A stretch of DNA of 64,000 nucleotides from Ignavibacteria bacterium (GCA_947491315.1 CANLII010000001.1:62001-126000); one strand, 5' to 3'. Shown: positions 1-10,026, counted from the stretch's first letter. Program-made: numbers and translations. Notes: a model not told the origin generated them from the letters alone.

Positions 1-2
1 AT

Positions 3-317
3 GAACTCGACCAATTACCTGGAAGAGGATATGGAACAAAGGACTCCATCATGCTGCTAACTGCAGGATTATCATCTGCAATGCTTTCAATAATGGTGCT
101 CGCATTATACATAAACAGCGATGCGGTCAGAAAACTGTATGAGTTTCCAGCATATATCTGGTTGATCTGTCCTGCAATTCTCACATGGTTATTGCAAATG
201 TGGCTTATCGCTCATAGAGGTAGAATGAATGATGATCCTATTATCAGCATGGCGAAAACTCCCGTGACATATTTCGTTCTCACCGTCATCATTTTTACCA
301 TTTGGTTTGCAACATGA
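3..317 (+). CDS. UbiA-family prenyltransferase, C-terminal part (decaprenyl-phosphate phosphoribosyltransferase-like); 5' truncated by window edge
   Basis: Frame 3 is open from the window start (ELDQLPGRGYGTKDSIMLL...LALYINSDAVRKLYEFPAYIWLICPAILTWLLQMWLIAHRGRMNDDPI). The 'ALYINSD' and 'AHRGRMxDDP' pattern is typical of the C-terminus of DPPR-synthase-like UbiA proteins. The stop overlaps the next ATG (ATGA at 314-317). Confidence 0.75.
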   Translation, partial: ELDQLPGRGYGTKDSIMLLTAGLSSAMLSIMVLALYINSDAVRKLYEFPAYIWLICPAILTWLLQMWLIAHRGRMNDDPIISMAKTPVTYFVLTVIIFTIWFAT

Positions 318-1612
318 ACTCATTTGGTTTATATCCGGCTTCCAAACCACGAGCTGTCACTCATATCGCATGGCAGGATTGTCTTATTCAAACTATCCGT
401 GGTTTTGAATCTCCCTTTCTACCAATTGGAATGCGGAGAAGTTATGGAGACTCATGTTTGAATAATGACGGTATATTACTAGATATGACAGGAATGGATA
501 AACTGATTGCATTTGACAGACATACAGGTACAATACTATGCGAAGCCGGAATAACATTCCATGAACTGTTGACAATTATTGTCCCTGAAGGATATTTTCT
601 ACCCGTGACTCCGGGTACGCAATATATCACGGTTGGTGGGGCTATTGCCAATGATATACACGGAAAAAACCATCATAAAGCCGGTACATTTGGTAATCAT
701 GTTAATAGAATCGGACTCATCAGATCTGATCAAGATGAAATACTGATTTGCTCTGAGTTTGAAAATTCGGAATTGTTTCTTGCCACAATCGGTGGATTGG
801 GTTTGACTGGGATCATTGTATGGGCAGAATTTTCTTTGACAAGAATTCCATCACCAATGATTGAATCGAAAACTGAACAATATCATGGGTATGATGAATA
901 TCTTGAAATTGCAAAGAGGGAAGAAGCAGTCTGCGACTATACAGTTTCTTGGTTCGATTGTTTCTCTGGTGATGCTCGGGAACTGAGAGGACTTTACACG
1001 AGTGGAAACTTTGTGGAAGGGAATGGATTATCAACATCTAAATCTTCGATTGTAATACCTTTCCAAGCTCCTGAAATTCTATTGAATAGATATTCCATTT
1101 CACTTTTCAATGAATTGTATTTTAGAAAACAATTCAAGAAAATGAAACAATCAACTGCACATTATACTCCATTTTTCTATCCTCTTGATGCTATAGGTGA
1201 TTGGAATAAACTCTATGGTAAAAGTGGTTTTTTGCAATATCAGTGTGTGATACCTCTTGATTCAGCCCGTGAAATCATATCAGAAATGCTTGGTCTGATG
1301 AACAAGAAAAAAATGGGATCATTTCTTGTCGTTTTAAAGTCTTTCGGAGATATTCAATCCAAGGGATTGCTTTCATTTCCAATGCCTGGTATGACAATCG
1401 CAATGGATTTTCCAATGCGTGGCAGAGAAACATTACAATTACTTGATCAATTTGACGAGATATTGCAAGAGGTTGGAGGAAGGGTATATCCTGCCAAAGA
1501 TGCTAGAATGAGTCCTCAACATTTCAAAGAATGGTACCCTGCATTTGAGAAAATCGAGAAACTCAAAGATCCAATGATTGAGTCAACATTCTGGAAGAGA
1601 ATGATGAGCTAA
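314..1612 (+). CDS. FAD-binding oxidoreductase, DprE1-like (decaprenylphosphoryl-ribose 2'-oxidase family)
   Basis: FAD_binding_4-type motifs (GMRRSYGDSCLN, PVTPGTQYITVGGAIANDIHGKNHHKAGTFGNHV). Located directly downstream of a UbiA-like gene. The ATG at 314 is preferred over the TTG at 302. Confidence 0.8.
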   Translation: MNSFGLYPASKPRAVTHIAWQDCLIQTIRGFESPFLPIGMRRSYGDSCLNNDGILLDMTGMDKLIAFDRHTGTILCEAGITFHELLTIIVPEGYFLPVTPGTQYITVGGAIANDIHGKNHHKAGTFGNHVNRIGLIRSDQDEILICSEFENSELFLATIGGLGLTGIIVWAEFSLTRIPSPMIESKTEQYHGYDEYLEIAKREEAVCDYTVSWFDCFSGDARELRGLYTSGNFVEGNGLSTSKSSIVIPFQAPEILLNRYSISLFNELYFRKQFKKMKQSTAHYTPFFYPLDAIGDWNKLYGKSGFLQYQCVIPLDSAREIISEMLGLMNKKKMGSFLVVLKSFGDIQSKGLLSFPMPGMTIAMDFPMRGRETLQLLDQFDEILQEVGGRVYPAKDARMSPQHFKEWYPAFEKIEKLKDPMIESTFWKRMMS

Positions 1613-4072
1613 TTATGTTGTTTTCTTCTTCACGACTTTTTTGGCTGTTGTTTTCTTAGGAGCGGTTTTTTTAGCAGTAGTTTTCTTTGCAGCAGTAGTT
1701 TTCTTAGCTGCAGAGGTCTTCTTTGTTGTTGTTTCTTTTTTCTTCGATGAGCTTTTGGATTTCGGGGCAACTTTCTGCAATGTTTTACCCTGCTCTTCTG
1801 CAAATGCAAAGCATTGTTCAAGAGTCAATGAGGCAGGATCGGTTCCTTTGGGGATTTTTACATTGCTTTTTCCAAAGCTTATATAGGGTCCGAATCTTCC
1901 ATTCACGATTGTTATTTCAGATTGTTCAGGAAATGCTTTAATCAATCGTGAAGCTTGCAATTCTCTCTTTTGTATGATGAGTTCTATCGCCTTTTCAAGT
2001 TCTATGGTATATGGATCATCTTCCGGTTTCAATGATGTAAACACGGAATTATGAATAATATAGGGTCCGAATCTACCTATACCGACTTTTACTTCTTTTT
2101 CTTCGAAAAGGCCCAGTGATCTAGGCAGTTTGAACAGTTCAAGCGCCTCTTCCAGAGTGATTGTTGAAATTGATTGATGCTGTTTCAGACTGGCAAATTT
2201 GGGAGGTATTTCCGCTCCGATTTCACCAATTTGTACTGCCGAACCAAATCGTGTGATAGTGGCATACATGGTTAGGCCCGTCGCAGGATCAGTTCCTAGT
2301 TCTCGAGCGTTTGATGCTCTTTTTTGGGGTCCTGTCATGATTCTTGTCACTTCGGAATGAAAAGGAGTATAGAATGCTTCGAGCATCTTAAACCATTCCA
2401 ATTCTCCTCTTGCTATCTCATCGAATTGTTCTTCAACTCGAGCCGTAAAATTATAGTCAATAATATTTCCAAAGTTCTCAACCAAGAAATCATTCACAAT
2501 CATTCCAATGTCCGTAGGAAAGAGTTTTACTTTCTCTGCTCCATGATTTTCCGAGAGAGTTTCTTTTGTGATGGTTCCTGCTTCTAATGTCAAAGAAACA
2601 AATTCGCGTTTTTTACCATCGCGATTGTCTTTGATGACATAATTTCGCTTTTGGATTGTGGAAATGGTTGGAGCATACGTACTTGGTCTTCCTATTCCCA
2701 ATTCTTCCAGTTTTTTTACAAGACTTGCTTCTGTATATCTAGCCGGTGGTTTTGAATATCGTTCAACAGCTTTGATAGATTGATTCAATAATGATTCACC
2801 CTTTGATACAGCCGGCAATCGTTTGGAATCTTCCTGTTCAATTTCTTCATCGTGCGATTCGGAATAAACAGCCAAGAAACCATCAAACTTGATTACTTCA
2901 CCGGTAGCGATGAATGAGTATTGTGATGTAGGATCTATCTCTATTGTAATATTCGTCTTTTCTAATTTAGCATCAGCCATTTGAGAGGCAATTGCACGCT
3001 TTCTGATCAGATCATATAGTCTTGCTTCATCTTTTGAAAGGGAGGGCAACAATGCAGAAAAATCAGATGGTCTTATGGCCTCATGGGCTTCTTGTGCATT
3101 GCTTGATTTGTTCTGATATTTTCTTGTTTGAATATATTCTTTGCCAAAACTCTTTTCGATTTCTCCTGCACAAAGAACGATTGCATCATCCGATAAATTC
3201 ACAGAATCAGTTCTCATATATGTAATATGACCTGCCTCATAGAGTATTTGCGCGATTCGCATCGTGCGGTCGATCGAGAAACTCAGCTTGCGACTTGCTT
3301 CTTGTTGCAAAGTAGAAGTCGTAAATGGAGGTGAAGGTGATTTCTTACCGGGTTTGGTTTCGACTGAACTGACTGAATACTGAGCATTCGTGCAATGTTT
3401 CAGGAATGATTCAGCTTCTGATTCGGCATCGAATTTCGTGGATAATTCTGCTTGGAACGGAATAGATTCTTTTTCTGAAAGAAAAATACCGGTCACTTTA
3501 TAGCTGGATTGAGCATTGAATGCTTGTATTTCTCTTTCTCTTTCCACAATGATTCGGACTGCAACGGACTGAACTCTACCCGCCGAAAGAGATGGACGCA
3601 CTTTTCTCCAGAGTATCGGAGAGAGCTCAAAACCAACGAGGCGATCAAGCATTCTTCTTGCTTGTTGTGCATTCACCAAATCATAATCAATTTCACGTGG
3701 ATGTTCTATTGCACGAAGAATGGCTTTTTTCGTGACTTCATGATAGACAAATCGTTTAGAATTTTCCGGTGTAAGTCCCAATTCTTCATATAAGTGCCAT
3801 GCAATTGCTTCACCTTCACGGTCTTCATCAGTCGCAAGCCATATTGTTTCAGCTTTTTTTGCCAATTTCTTTAAATCATTGACAACTTGTTCTTTCCCTT
3901 CAGAGACAATATATCGGGGTGAGAATCCATGTTGCACATCAATTGCATCATTTCCTTTGGCAAGATCGCGGATATGGCCCATCGAGGCTTTGACAACAAA
4001 GTCTTTTCCCAGATATCCTTCGATTGTTTTGGCTTTTGCTGGAGATTCTACGATGACAAGATGCTTTGGCAT
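1613..4072 (-). CDS. topA: DNA topoisomerase I (type IA), with Lys/Ala/Thr-rich C-terminal tail
   Basis: N-terminal Toprim (MPKHLVIVESPAKAKTIEGYLG), active-site region (GHITYMRTDSVNLS), C-terminal Topo_C repeats (FGPYI), and a tail KKTTAAKKTTAKKTAPKKTTAKK. Confidence 0.97.
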   Translation of the reverse strand: MPKHLVIVESPAKAKTIEGYLGKDFVVKASMGHIRDLAKGNDAIDVQHGFSPRYIVSEGKEQVVNDLKKLAKKAETIWLATDEDREGEAIAWHLYEELGLTPENSKRFVYHEVTKKAILRAIEHPREIDYDLVNAQQARRMLDRLVGFELSPILWRKVRPSLSAGRVQSVAVRIIVEREREIQAFNAQSSYKVTGIFLSEKESIPFQAELSTKFDAESEAESFLKHCTNAQYSVSSVETKPGKKSPSPPFTTSTLQQEASRKLSFSIDRTMRIAQILYEAGHITYMRTDSVNLSDDAIVLCAGEIEKSFGKEYIQTRKYQNKSSNAQEAHEAIRPSDFSALLPSLSKDEARLYDLIRKRAIASQMADAKLEKTNITIEIDPTSQYSFIATGEVIKFDGFLAVYSESHDEEIEQEDSKRLPAVSKGESLLNQSIKAVERYSKPPARYTEASLVKKLEELGIGRPSTYAPTISTIQKRNYVIKDNRDGKKREFVSLTLEAGTITKETLSENHGAEKVKLFPTDIGMIVNDFLVENFGNIIDYNFTARVEEQFDEIARGELEWFKMLEAFYTPFHSEVTRIMTGPQKRASNARELGTDPATGLTMYATITRFGSAVQIGEIGAEIPPKFASLKQHQSISTITLEEALELFKLPRSLGLFEEKEVKVGIGRFGPYIIHNSVFTSLKPEDDPYTIELEKAIELIIQKRELQASRLIKAFPEQSEITIVNGRFGPYISFGKSNVKIPKGTDPASLTLEQCFAFAEEQGKTLQKVAPKSKSSSKKKETTTKKTSAAKKTTAAKKTTAKKTAPKKTTAKKVVKKKTT

Positions 4073-4086
4073 GGATGCTTCTACTA

Positions 4087-4566
4087 TTATTTATTGTATT
4101 GACAACTATTGATGTCTTTGCATACCCCAAAGATTTGCAAAGAATGCTTCATTGGTGTAAAATCAAATTGAGAACATACTTCATTTTCGATTGTATTCAA
4201 TTGTTCCACATTGAATTCGATGATATGGCCACATTCAACGCATATCAAATGATCATGGTTCGGCTTTCTGGAAGATAATTCAAAATGTGCACTTTCACCT
4301 TGGAACCGGTGTTTCATGAGTATGGAACACTTTGTGAGAAGATCAAGAGTTGAATAAATGGTTGCTCTGGAAATTCTTGATCCTTTTGAATTTATGTGAA
4401 TATAGAGTTCATCTGCGCTGAAATGTCTGTCCAAAAGTGCAATCTGTTCCAAGACAAGAAAGCGCTCTTGAGTATTTCTGTACATTTTTTGCTTCAAAAA
4501 ATCGGCAAACTCTTTTTTCAGTTGTTCTATTGAAACAGGTCCCGCCATTATATCTCTAGAATGCAT
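4087..4566 (-). CDS. Fur family transcriptional regulator
   Basis: 159 aa with Fur winged-helix pattern (RFLVLEQIALLDRHFSADELYIHIN...ISRATIYSTLDLL) and HDHLICVECGHIIEF metal-binding motif. Confidence 0.88.
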   Translation of the reverse strand: MHSRDIMAGPVSIEQLKKEFADFLKQKMYRNTQERFLVLEQIALLDRHFSADELYIHINSKGSRISRATIYSTLDLLTKCSILMKHRFQGESAHFELSSRKPNHDHLICVECGHIIEFNVEQLNTIENEVCSQFDFTPMKHSLQIFGVCKDINSCQYNK

Positions 4567-4764
4567 GAAACATGTCTAACGTTGCTGTAATTGCATCGAT
4601 AGCCGGTCAATATACACAATTTTTAACATGACCATCAAATGCAATAAGTCCCGCTTTTGCTCAGAAAGTCTGCTCTATTTGGTGAAACAAGCGTATTTTT
4701 GTCCATGATATATGGATATTTTCCATAAAGTTTTTTTGGATTTCTCACCAATGGAGATATCTCA

Positions 4765-6663
4765 TTGAGAAAATGGCGCATTGAAGATGCATTGGAATTA
4801 TACAATGTAAATGGTTGGGGCGTTGATTATTTCGGCGTCAATGAACATGGAAATGTGACTGTTAGTCCAAGAAGGGGCTCAGGTCCGGCGATAGATCTCA
4901 AGGAGTTAATTCAAGAGTTAACCCTTCGTGATGTTGCTCTGCCTGTGCTTCTGCGATTTCCGGATATCCTCGACGATAGAATTGAGATGATTTCTTCTTG
5001 TTTTAAGAATGCTGCGAATGAATATGGATATTCCGGTAGATATTGCAGTGTCTATCCAATCAAAGTGAATCAGCAAAGACCGGTTGTAGAAGAACTTGTA
5101 AGACAGGGAAAGAGATTTTCCATAGGTCTTGAAGCAGGTTCCAAACCTGAGCTCCATGCTGTGCTAGCCATTATGGACAATCCTGATGCGCTCATTATTT
5201 GCAATGGTTATAAAGATGAAGATTTCATAGAGCTCGCATTGCTTGCTCAGAAGATGGGAAAACAGGTATTTATTGTTGTTGAAAAAATCAATGAATTAAA
5301 GTTGATTCGTTCTCTTTCCAAGCGCCTCAATGTGAAACCAAATATTGGTATTCGCATCAAGTTGGCAGCATCTGGATCCGGAAAGTGGGAAGAATCCGGT
5401 GGTGATGGATCAAAATTTGGATTGAATGCCGGTGAATTGATTGAAGCCATTGACTTTGCCGAAAAAGAGGGCATTAAGGATTGCATAAAGTTGATACACT
5501 TCCATCTTGGCAGCCAGATCACGAATATTCGTAAAATCAAGGCAGGTCTTCGTGAAGTTGCTCAATTCTTTGTACAATTGCAGAAAATTGGTTGTGCAAT
5601 TGAATTTGTAGATATCGGTGGTGGTCTTGGTGTTGATTATGATGGCACGCGCTCATCGGCTGCGAATAGCATCAATTATTCTATTCAAGAATATGCAAAT
5701 GATGCCATTTATACATTGAAAGACGCGGCTGAAAAGAATGGTTTTCCGCATCCAAATATTGTCACTGAATCCGGAAGAGCACTCACTGCTCATCATTCCG
5801 TATTAATCTTCAATGTTCTTGAACAGTCTTCTATTCCAACAATTGGTGGAAAAGAAATTGAAATTGAAGAATCCGATCATGAGATAGTTACCGAACTTAA
5901 AACAATACTGAAGAGATTATCGGCCAGAACGATGATTGAAGCTTGGCATGATGCCCAGCAAAATAGGGAAGAAGCATTGGATTTATTCAATCTTGGGCTA
6001 TTGGATTTACACACAAGAGCACAAGTTGAACAGTTGTTCTGGACAATTGCTGTTGAAGTTAGGGGTATTTCTGATGCCATGAAACAACCACCCGATGAAA
6101 TGAAATACTTGAGTAAATTATTATCGGATAAATACTTCTGTAATTTTTCCTTGTTTCAATCTTTGCCTGATATGTGGGCTGTGGATCAGTTATTTCCCAT
6201 TATGCCGATTCACAGACTCAATGAAAAGCCAATGAGAGAAGGCACATTACAGGATATCACCTGTGATTCAGATGGAAAGATTGATAAATTCATCGGTTCT
6301 AGGGATGCAATTCCAAATCTTCCTTTACATGAATTAAAGGAAAATCAACCATATTATTTAGGCGTTTTTCTTGTGGGAGCTTATCAAGAGATTCTTGGTG
6401 ATTTACATAATCTATTCGGTGATACCAATGCCGTTCATGTTTCCATTGATGGAATGGGATATAGCATTGATCAAATCATAGATGGTGAATCCGTTGCTGA
6501 TGTACTCGATTATGTGCAGTTTTCAGCCAAGAAACTTGTTCGAACAATGGAAACATGGGTAAATAATTCTGTGAAAGAAGGCAGAATCAGTGTTGCCGAA
6601 GGAAAAGAATTTCTTACAATCTATCGCTCCGGACTCTACGGTTATACATATCTGGAAGAATGA
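4765..6663 (+). CDS. speA: Biosynthetic arginine decarboxylase
   Basis: 632 aa. Contains YPIKVNQQRPVVEE (PLP lysine), GLEAGSKPEL, HFHLGSQI and VDIGGGLGVDYDGT motifs. Predicted TTG start with a GGAG Shine-Dalgarno-like sequence at 4753-4756. Confidence 0.95.
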   Translation: MRKWRIEDALELYNVNGWGVDYFGVNEHGNVTVSPRRGSGPAIDLKELIQELTLRDVALPVLLRFPDILDDRIEMISSCFKNAANEYGYSGRYCSVYPIKVNQQRPVVEELVRQGKRFSIGLEAGSKPELHAVLAIMDNPDALIICNGYKDEDFIELALLAQKMGKQVFIVVEKINELKLIRSLSKRLNVKPNIGIRIKLAASGSGKWEESGGDGSKFGLNAGELIEAIDFAEKEGIKDCIKLIHFHLGSQITNIRKIKAGLREVAQFFVQLQKIGCAIEFVDIGGGLGVDYDGTRSSAANSINYSIQEYANDAIYTLKDAAEKNGFPHPNIVTESGRALTAHHSVLIFNVLEQSSIPTIGGKEIEIEESDHEIVTELKTILKRLSARTMIEAWHDAQQNREEALDLFNLGLLDLHTRAQVEQLFWTIAVEVRGISDAMKQPPDEMKYLSKLLSDKYFCNFSLFQSLPDMWAVDQLFPIMPIHRLNEKPMREGTLQDITCDSDGKIDKFIGSRDAIPNLPLHELKENQPYYLGVFLVGAYQEILGDLHNLFGDTNAVHVSIDGMGYSIDQIIDGESVADVLDYVQFSAKKLVRTMETWVNNSVKEGRISVAEGKEFLTIYRSGLYGYTYLEE

Positions 6664-7934
6664 TGATTTTTCATGAAATGAGAATGACAATCGTGGCTTT
6701 ATTGATGTTCTTGTGCATTACACTCGATGCGCAGGAGACGAATTATCATGTAATGCTTGGCATTGACAATCTTATTGAAATGAATTCTCTTCCTTTGCAA
6801 GGAAAGAAGATCTCACTTCTCACGAATACATCAGGTAGAACTAGTGATTTAACACTTACTGCAGAAGTTTTTTCCCGCAATCAAGAATGTACATTGGTAA
6901 GCATTCTTACACCTGAACATGGATTCTATGCAACGGCCCCTGCCGGACAAGATGTTGGGAATGAGACACTCTATGATGTTCCTGTATATTCTCTCTATGG
7001 AAAATATCGTAGACCAACTAAAAGTATGCTTGAATCTTGCGATATAGTTGTTGTTGATATTCAAGATATCGGCATCCGTTCTTACACATATATTTCTACA
7101 CTGTACAATGTGATGGATGCATGTGCTGAATATGGCAAGCAACTATTTATTCTCGATAGACCCAATCCCTTGGGAGGTATGCTCATAGATGGTTCCATTG
7201 CGGATACTAATCTTTTGTCTTTCGTCGGAATAGTACCCATTCCATATATACATGGACTCACAATCGGTGAATTTGCGCTCTATGTGAATGGAGAAGAATT
7301 ACTTCCCAAAAGAAATGGTAAAGTTGTCAAAGCCGATGTACAGATTCTTAAAATGAAACATTGGAAACGATTCATGAAATGGGAAGATACAGGATTGAGT
7401 TTTGTTCCCACTTCACCAAATATTCCTAATGTCGCAGCCATAAGAGGTGCAGCAATTACTGGTCCGATTGGAGAAATTGGATCAGCAGGCATAGGCATCG
7501 GCACAACATTTCCGTTCCAATACTGTGCTTCTCCGGACATTGACCCACCATCTTTTCTACAGTATGTGAAAGATAATCTATTGCTTTACGGAGTTCGTTC
7601 AGGCATTGGTGTATATCGTATTCCCACAGGTAAATTTCCTAATAAAGATTGTAAAGGCATCATGTTGTTTACTGATGGAATGCCTGATGATAAACCCTTT
7701 ACTGCGGGTGTAGAATTACTTCTGGCACTGAGACATTTCTTTCCGGAACAATTCACCAAGCAATTTGTGAAAGATGAACCAACATCAATGTTTAGAAAAA
7801 TAATGAGTAATAATGCTTTGGTTAATGCATTGTTGCAAAACGAAACAGACGATGAGGTTAGATCGGCTTTGCTTAAGGGGAGATCGGAGTTTGAAGAAAA
7901 GAGGGAAAAGTATCTATTGTATTCTCTTTATTGA
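6660..7934 (+). CDS. DUF1343 family protein (exo-beta-N-acetylmuramidase NamZ-like), secreted
   Basis: Signal peptide, then LQGKKISLLTNTSGRT, TPEHGFYATAPAGQDV, VVVDIQDIGIRSYTYISTL and LDRPNPLGG, characteristic of DUF1343/NamZ. Confidence 0.88.
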   Translation: MMIFHEMRMTIVALLMFLCITLDAQETNYHVMLGIDNLIEMNSLPLQGKKISLLTNTSGRTSDLTLTAEVFSRNQECTLVSILTPEHGFYATAPAGQDVGNETLYDVPVYSLYGKYRRPTKSMLESCDIVVVDIQDIGIRSYTYISTLYNVMDACAEYGKQLFILDRPNPLGGMLIDGSIADTNLLSFVGIVPIPYIHGLTIGEFALYVNGEELLPKRNGKVVKADVQILKMKHWKRFMKWEDTGLSFVPTSPNIPNVAAIRGAAITGPIGEIGSAGIGIGTTFPFQYCASPDIDPPSFLQYVKDNLLLYGVRSGIGVYRIPTGKFPNKDCKGIMLFTDGMPDDKPFTAGVELLLALRHFFPEQFTKQFVKDEPTSMFRKIMSNNALVNALLQNETDDEVRSALLKGRSEFEEKREKYLLYSLY

Positions 7935-8617
7935 ATGCCATTCATCATTTCTTGCATGATATTTCTTAAGTATTCTGCTTGATCTTTTCCATGAGATTCA
8001 GGAAGATGAGGTTTGCCTATGTGCACTTTGACCTTCCCGGAGTGAATACATAAACCATCAGGTCCTGCTATTGTTTCTGTACCCACCATCACAATTGGAA
8101 TGATAGGTACTCCTGATGTACTCGCAATGAGAAGTGAACCTTGTTTGAATGGCAGAATATCATGCGGAGGATAAGACCAAGTACCTTCAGGGAAAATGAT
8201 AATGGATTGTCCTGATTGCAGAGTAGACTTTGCTTTGAGAATCGACATTGCAGATGCTTTCACAGAGCTTCTGTCAACAGGGATATAAGGCGACATTCGC
8301 AATGCTATGCCAATCAAAGGGTGATTCAACAATTCTTGTTTGTACACAAACACAGATTTCTTTGGCATTATATCAAGCAGCACATAAATATCAGCACTAC
8401 TTCTGTGATTCACAATATAGACCGCCTTTTCAGAAAGATGTTCTTTTCCAATAACTTCAATGGAAATATTGGCACTTTTGACTATGCTATGAGCCCATTC
8501 ATGTGCTGATATCTGAAAAGAAACATTCCTTCCAAACAGTACTTTTATTCTGTATGATACAGTATAACCTAATGTTATAAAGAGAACTTTTAATGATCTG
8601 AAAAGTGTAGCAATCAT
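7928..8617 (-). CDS. 1-acyl-sn-glycerol-3-phosphate acyltransferase (PlsC family)
   Basis: Acyltransferase motifs VNHRSSADIYVL (NHxxxxD variant) and FPEGTWS. Longest ORF starts at 8680, but the ATG at 8617 (MIATLF) avoids a large overlap with the upstream gene. Confidence 0.85.
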   Translation of the reverse strand: MIATLFRSLKVLFITLGYTVSYRIKVLFGRNVSFQISAHEWAHSIVKSANISIEVIGKEHLSEKAVYIVNHRSSADIYVLLDIMPKKSVFVYKQELLNHPLIGIALRMSPYIPVDRSSVKASAMSILKAKSTLQSGQSIIIFPEGTWSYPPHDILPFKQGSLLIASTSGVPIIPIVMVGTETIAGPDGLCIHSGKVKVHIGKPHLPESHGKDQAEYLRNIMQEMMNGIQ

Positions 8618-8621
8618 GATT

Positions 8622-9941
8622 TCAATGGCTGAATAAAGGAGGTATGTGTTCACCATGAGGATCGATGCCGGGGTCACCAAGTGTTTCTCTGATTTTCTTT
8701 TCTAATTCCGGAGTGAGAATATGTTCTATGCTTTCAGCATCATCATGAACATGATCTATGTCAAATTTTGCTGCATGCAATAAATATGCTTCCCAAAGTC
8801 TATGTAATCGAGTGATCTTCATGCCTCTGCGTAAACCCTCTTTGGTTAGGCAAAGTTGATCGGGAGAATCACTTTGTTGAATGAAGCCATGAGATTTGAG
8901 AGAAGAACAGTAAGTCTTATATTCCGGAACATGATGTTGAATATGTGAAAATGGAATAAAAGATTTCGATGGAAGTTGAGCAAATACTTCTCCTTTTTGT
9001 TCAAGGAAATGATATGCATATTTCAGAATATTATCTTCCATGGTTTCTTTATGAAAAGCTCTTTGTCTAATAACTCTTCCAATAATGCCTTTTTTTGGTG
9101 CAAAAAGCGCGGAAACACCAAAAAAAGATGAAAGAACTAATACAATCATCGCGCCGGTTGGAATATTTGGGGTGATGATGGTGATCATTATTCCAATGAT
9201 GGTTGCAAGAATTGCTGAAAGAATGGCAATGATATAAATGCCATCAAACTCATCCTTCCAGAATCTTCCAATTGCATAAGGAATGATAAGCACTGAACCA
9301 ATGAGTATTGCGCCGGTTGCAACTATTCCCGTAATAATGCTAGCAATGAGCATTGCATTGATGATCAGAGAAAGTGCTTTCACAGGAATTCCATTCATCA
9401 TCGCAAATTCTCGATCAAACAAGAAAATCATGAATTCTTTCTTTAGCATTTGAATGCCGAAGATGGTACCTATAGCAGTGATCGAAAGTGGAATCAAGTC
9501 CTCAGGAAGCATTGCGGATGCTTTGCCGAGAAGAAATCCATCTAGACCTGATTGTTGACCATTTCCTGATTGCTGTATGAAGGTCATCAAGAGAATGCCA
9601 ATTCCAAAAAAAACAGATAGAACAATTCCTGTTGCTGCATCTTGCTTGAGTTTTGTGTGTGAAATAAGCCACTGAATGGTATATAATCCAATCCAACCGG
9701 CGATACCTGCACCAGCCATAAATAATAGATTAGATTTTTCTTCAGCCAATAAGAAAGCTATGCATAATCCGGGAAGCACTGCATGAGCAATTGCATCTCC
9801 GGTCAATGACTGCTTTCGAAGAACAGTGAAAGTACCGATGGCAGCCGTTTGAATTGCTATTAACAAACATCCTGTCAGCACTGTCAAAAGAGTGGGGCTG
9901 AATAACAAATCAAGTATATGTTCGGCGAAAAGTGTTTGCAT
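8622..9941 (-). CDS. Metal (Mn/Zn/Fe) ABC transporter permease fused to a C-terminal DtxR-type iron-dependent repressor domain
   Basis: ABC-3 family membrane domain (GDAIAHAVLPGLCIAF...GAILIGSVLIIPYAIG). C-terminal part (LTKEGLRRGMKITRLHRLWEAYLLHAAKFDIDHVHDDAESIEHILTPELEKKIRETLGDPGIDPHGEHIP) matches the DtxR metal-binding/dimerisation signature. Confidence 0.88.
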   Translation of the reverse strand: MQTLFAEHILDLLFSPTLLTVLTGCLLIAIQTAAIGTFTVLRKQSLTGDAIAHAVLPGLCIAFLLAEEKSNLLFMAGAGIAGWIGLYTIQWLISHTKLKQDAATGIVLSVFFGIGILLMTFIQQSGNGQQSGLDGFLLGKASAMLPEDLIPLSITAIGTIFGIQMLKKEFMIFLFDREFAMMNGIPVKALSLIINAMLIASIITGIVATGAILIGSVLIIPYAIGRFWKDEFDGIYIIAILSAILATIIGIMITIITPNIPTGAMIVLVLSSFFGVSALFAPKKGIIGRVIRQRAFHKETMEDNILKYAYHFLEQKGEVFAQLPSKSFIPFSHIQHHVPEYKTYCSSLKSHGFIQQSDSPDQLCLTKEGLRRGMKITRLHRLWEAYLLHAAKFDIDHVHDDAESIEHILTPELEKKIRETLGDPGIDPHGEHIPPLFSH

Positions 9942-10026
9942 ATTCCTAAATTACATAAAATGAATATGACCATCTATCGTCAATTTTGCCCTTTACTATC
10001 CTTATCTCGATGGAAATCGCCACAAT

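Noticed and set aside
1641-1886. Hydrophobic Val/Phe-rich ORF at the topA 3' end
   Set aside because: It is the complement of the Lys/Ala/Thr repeat tail of TopA; repeat-driven artefact.
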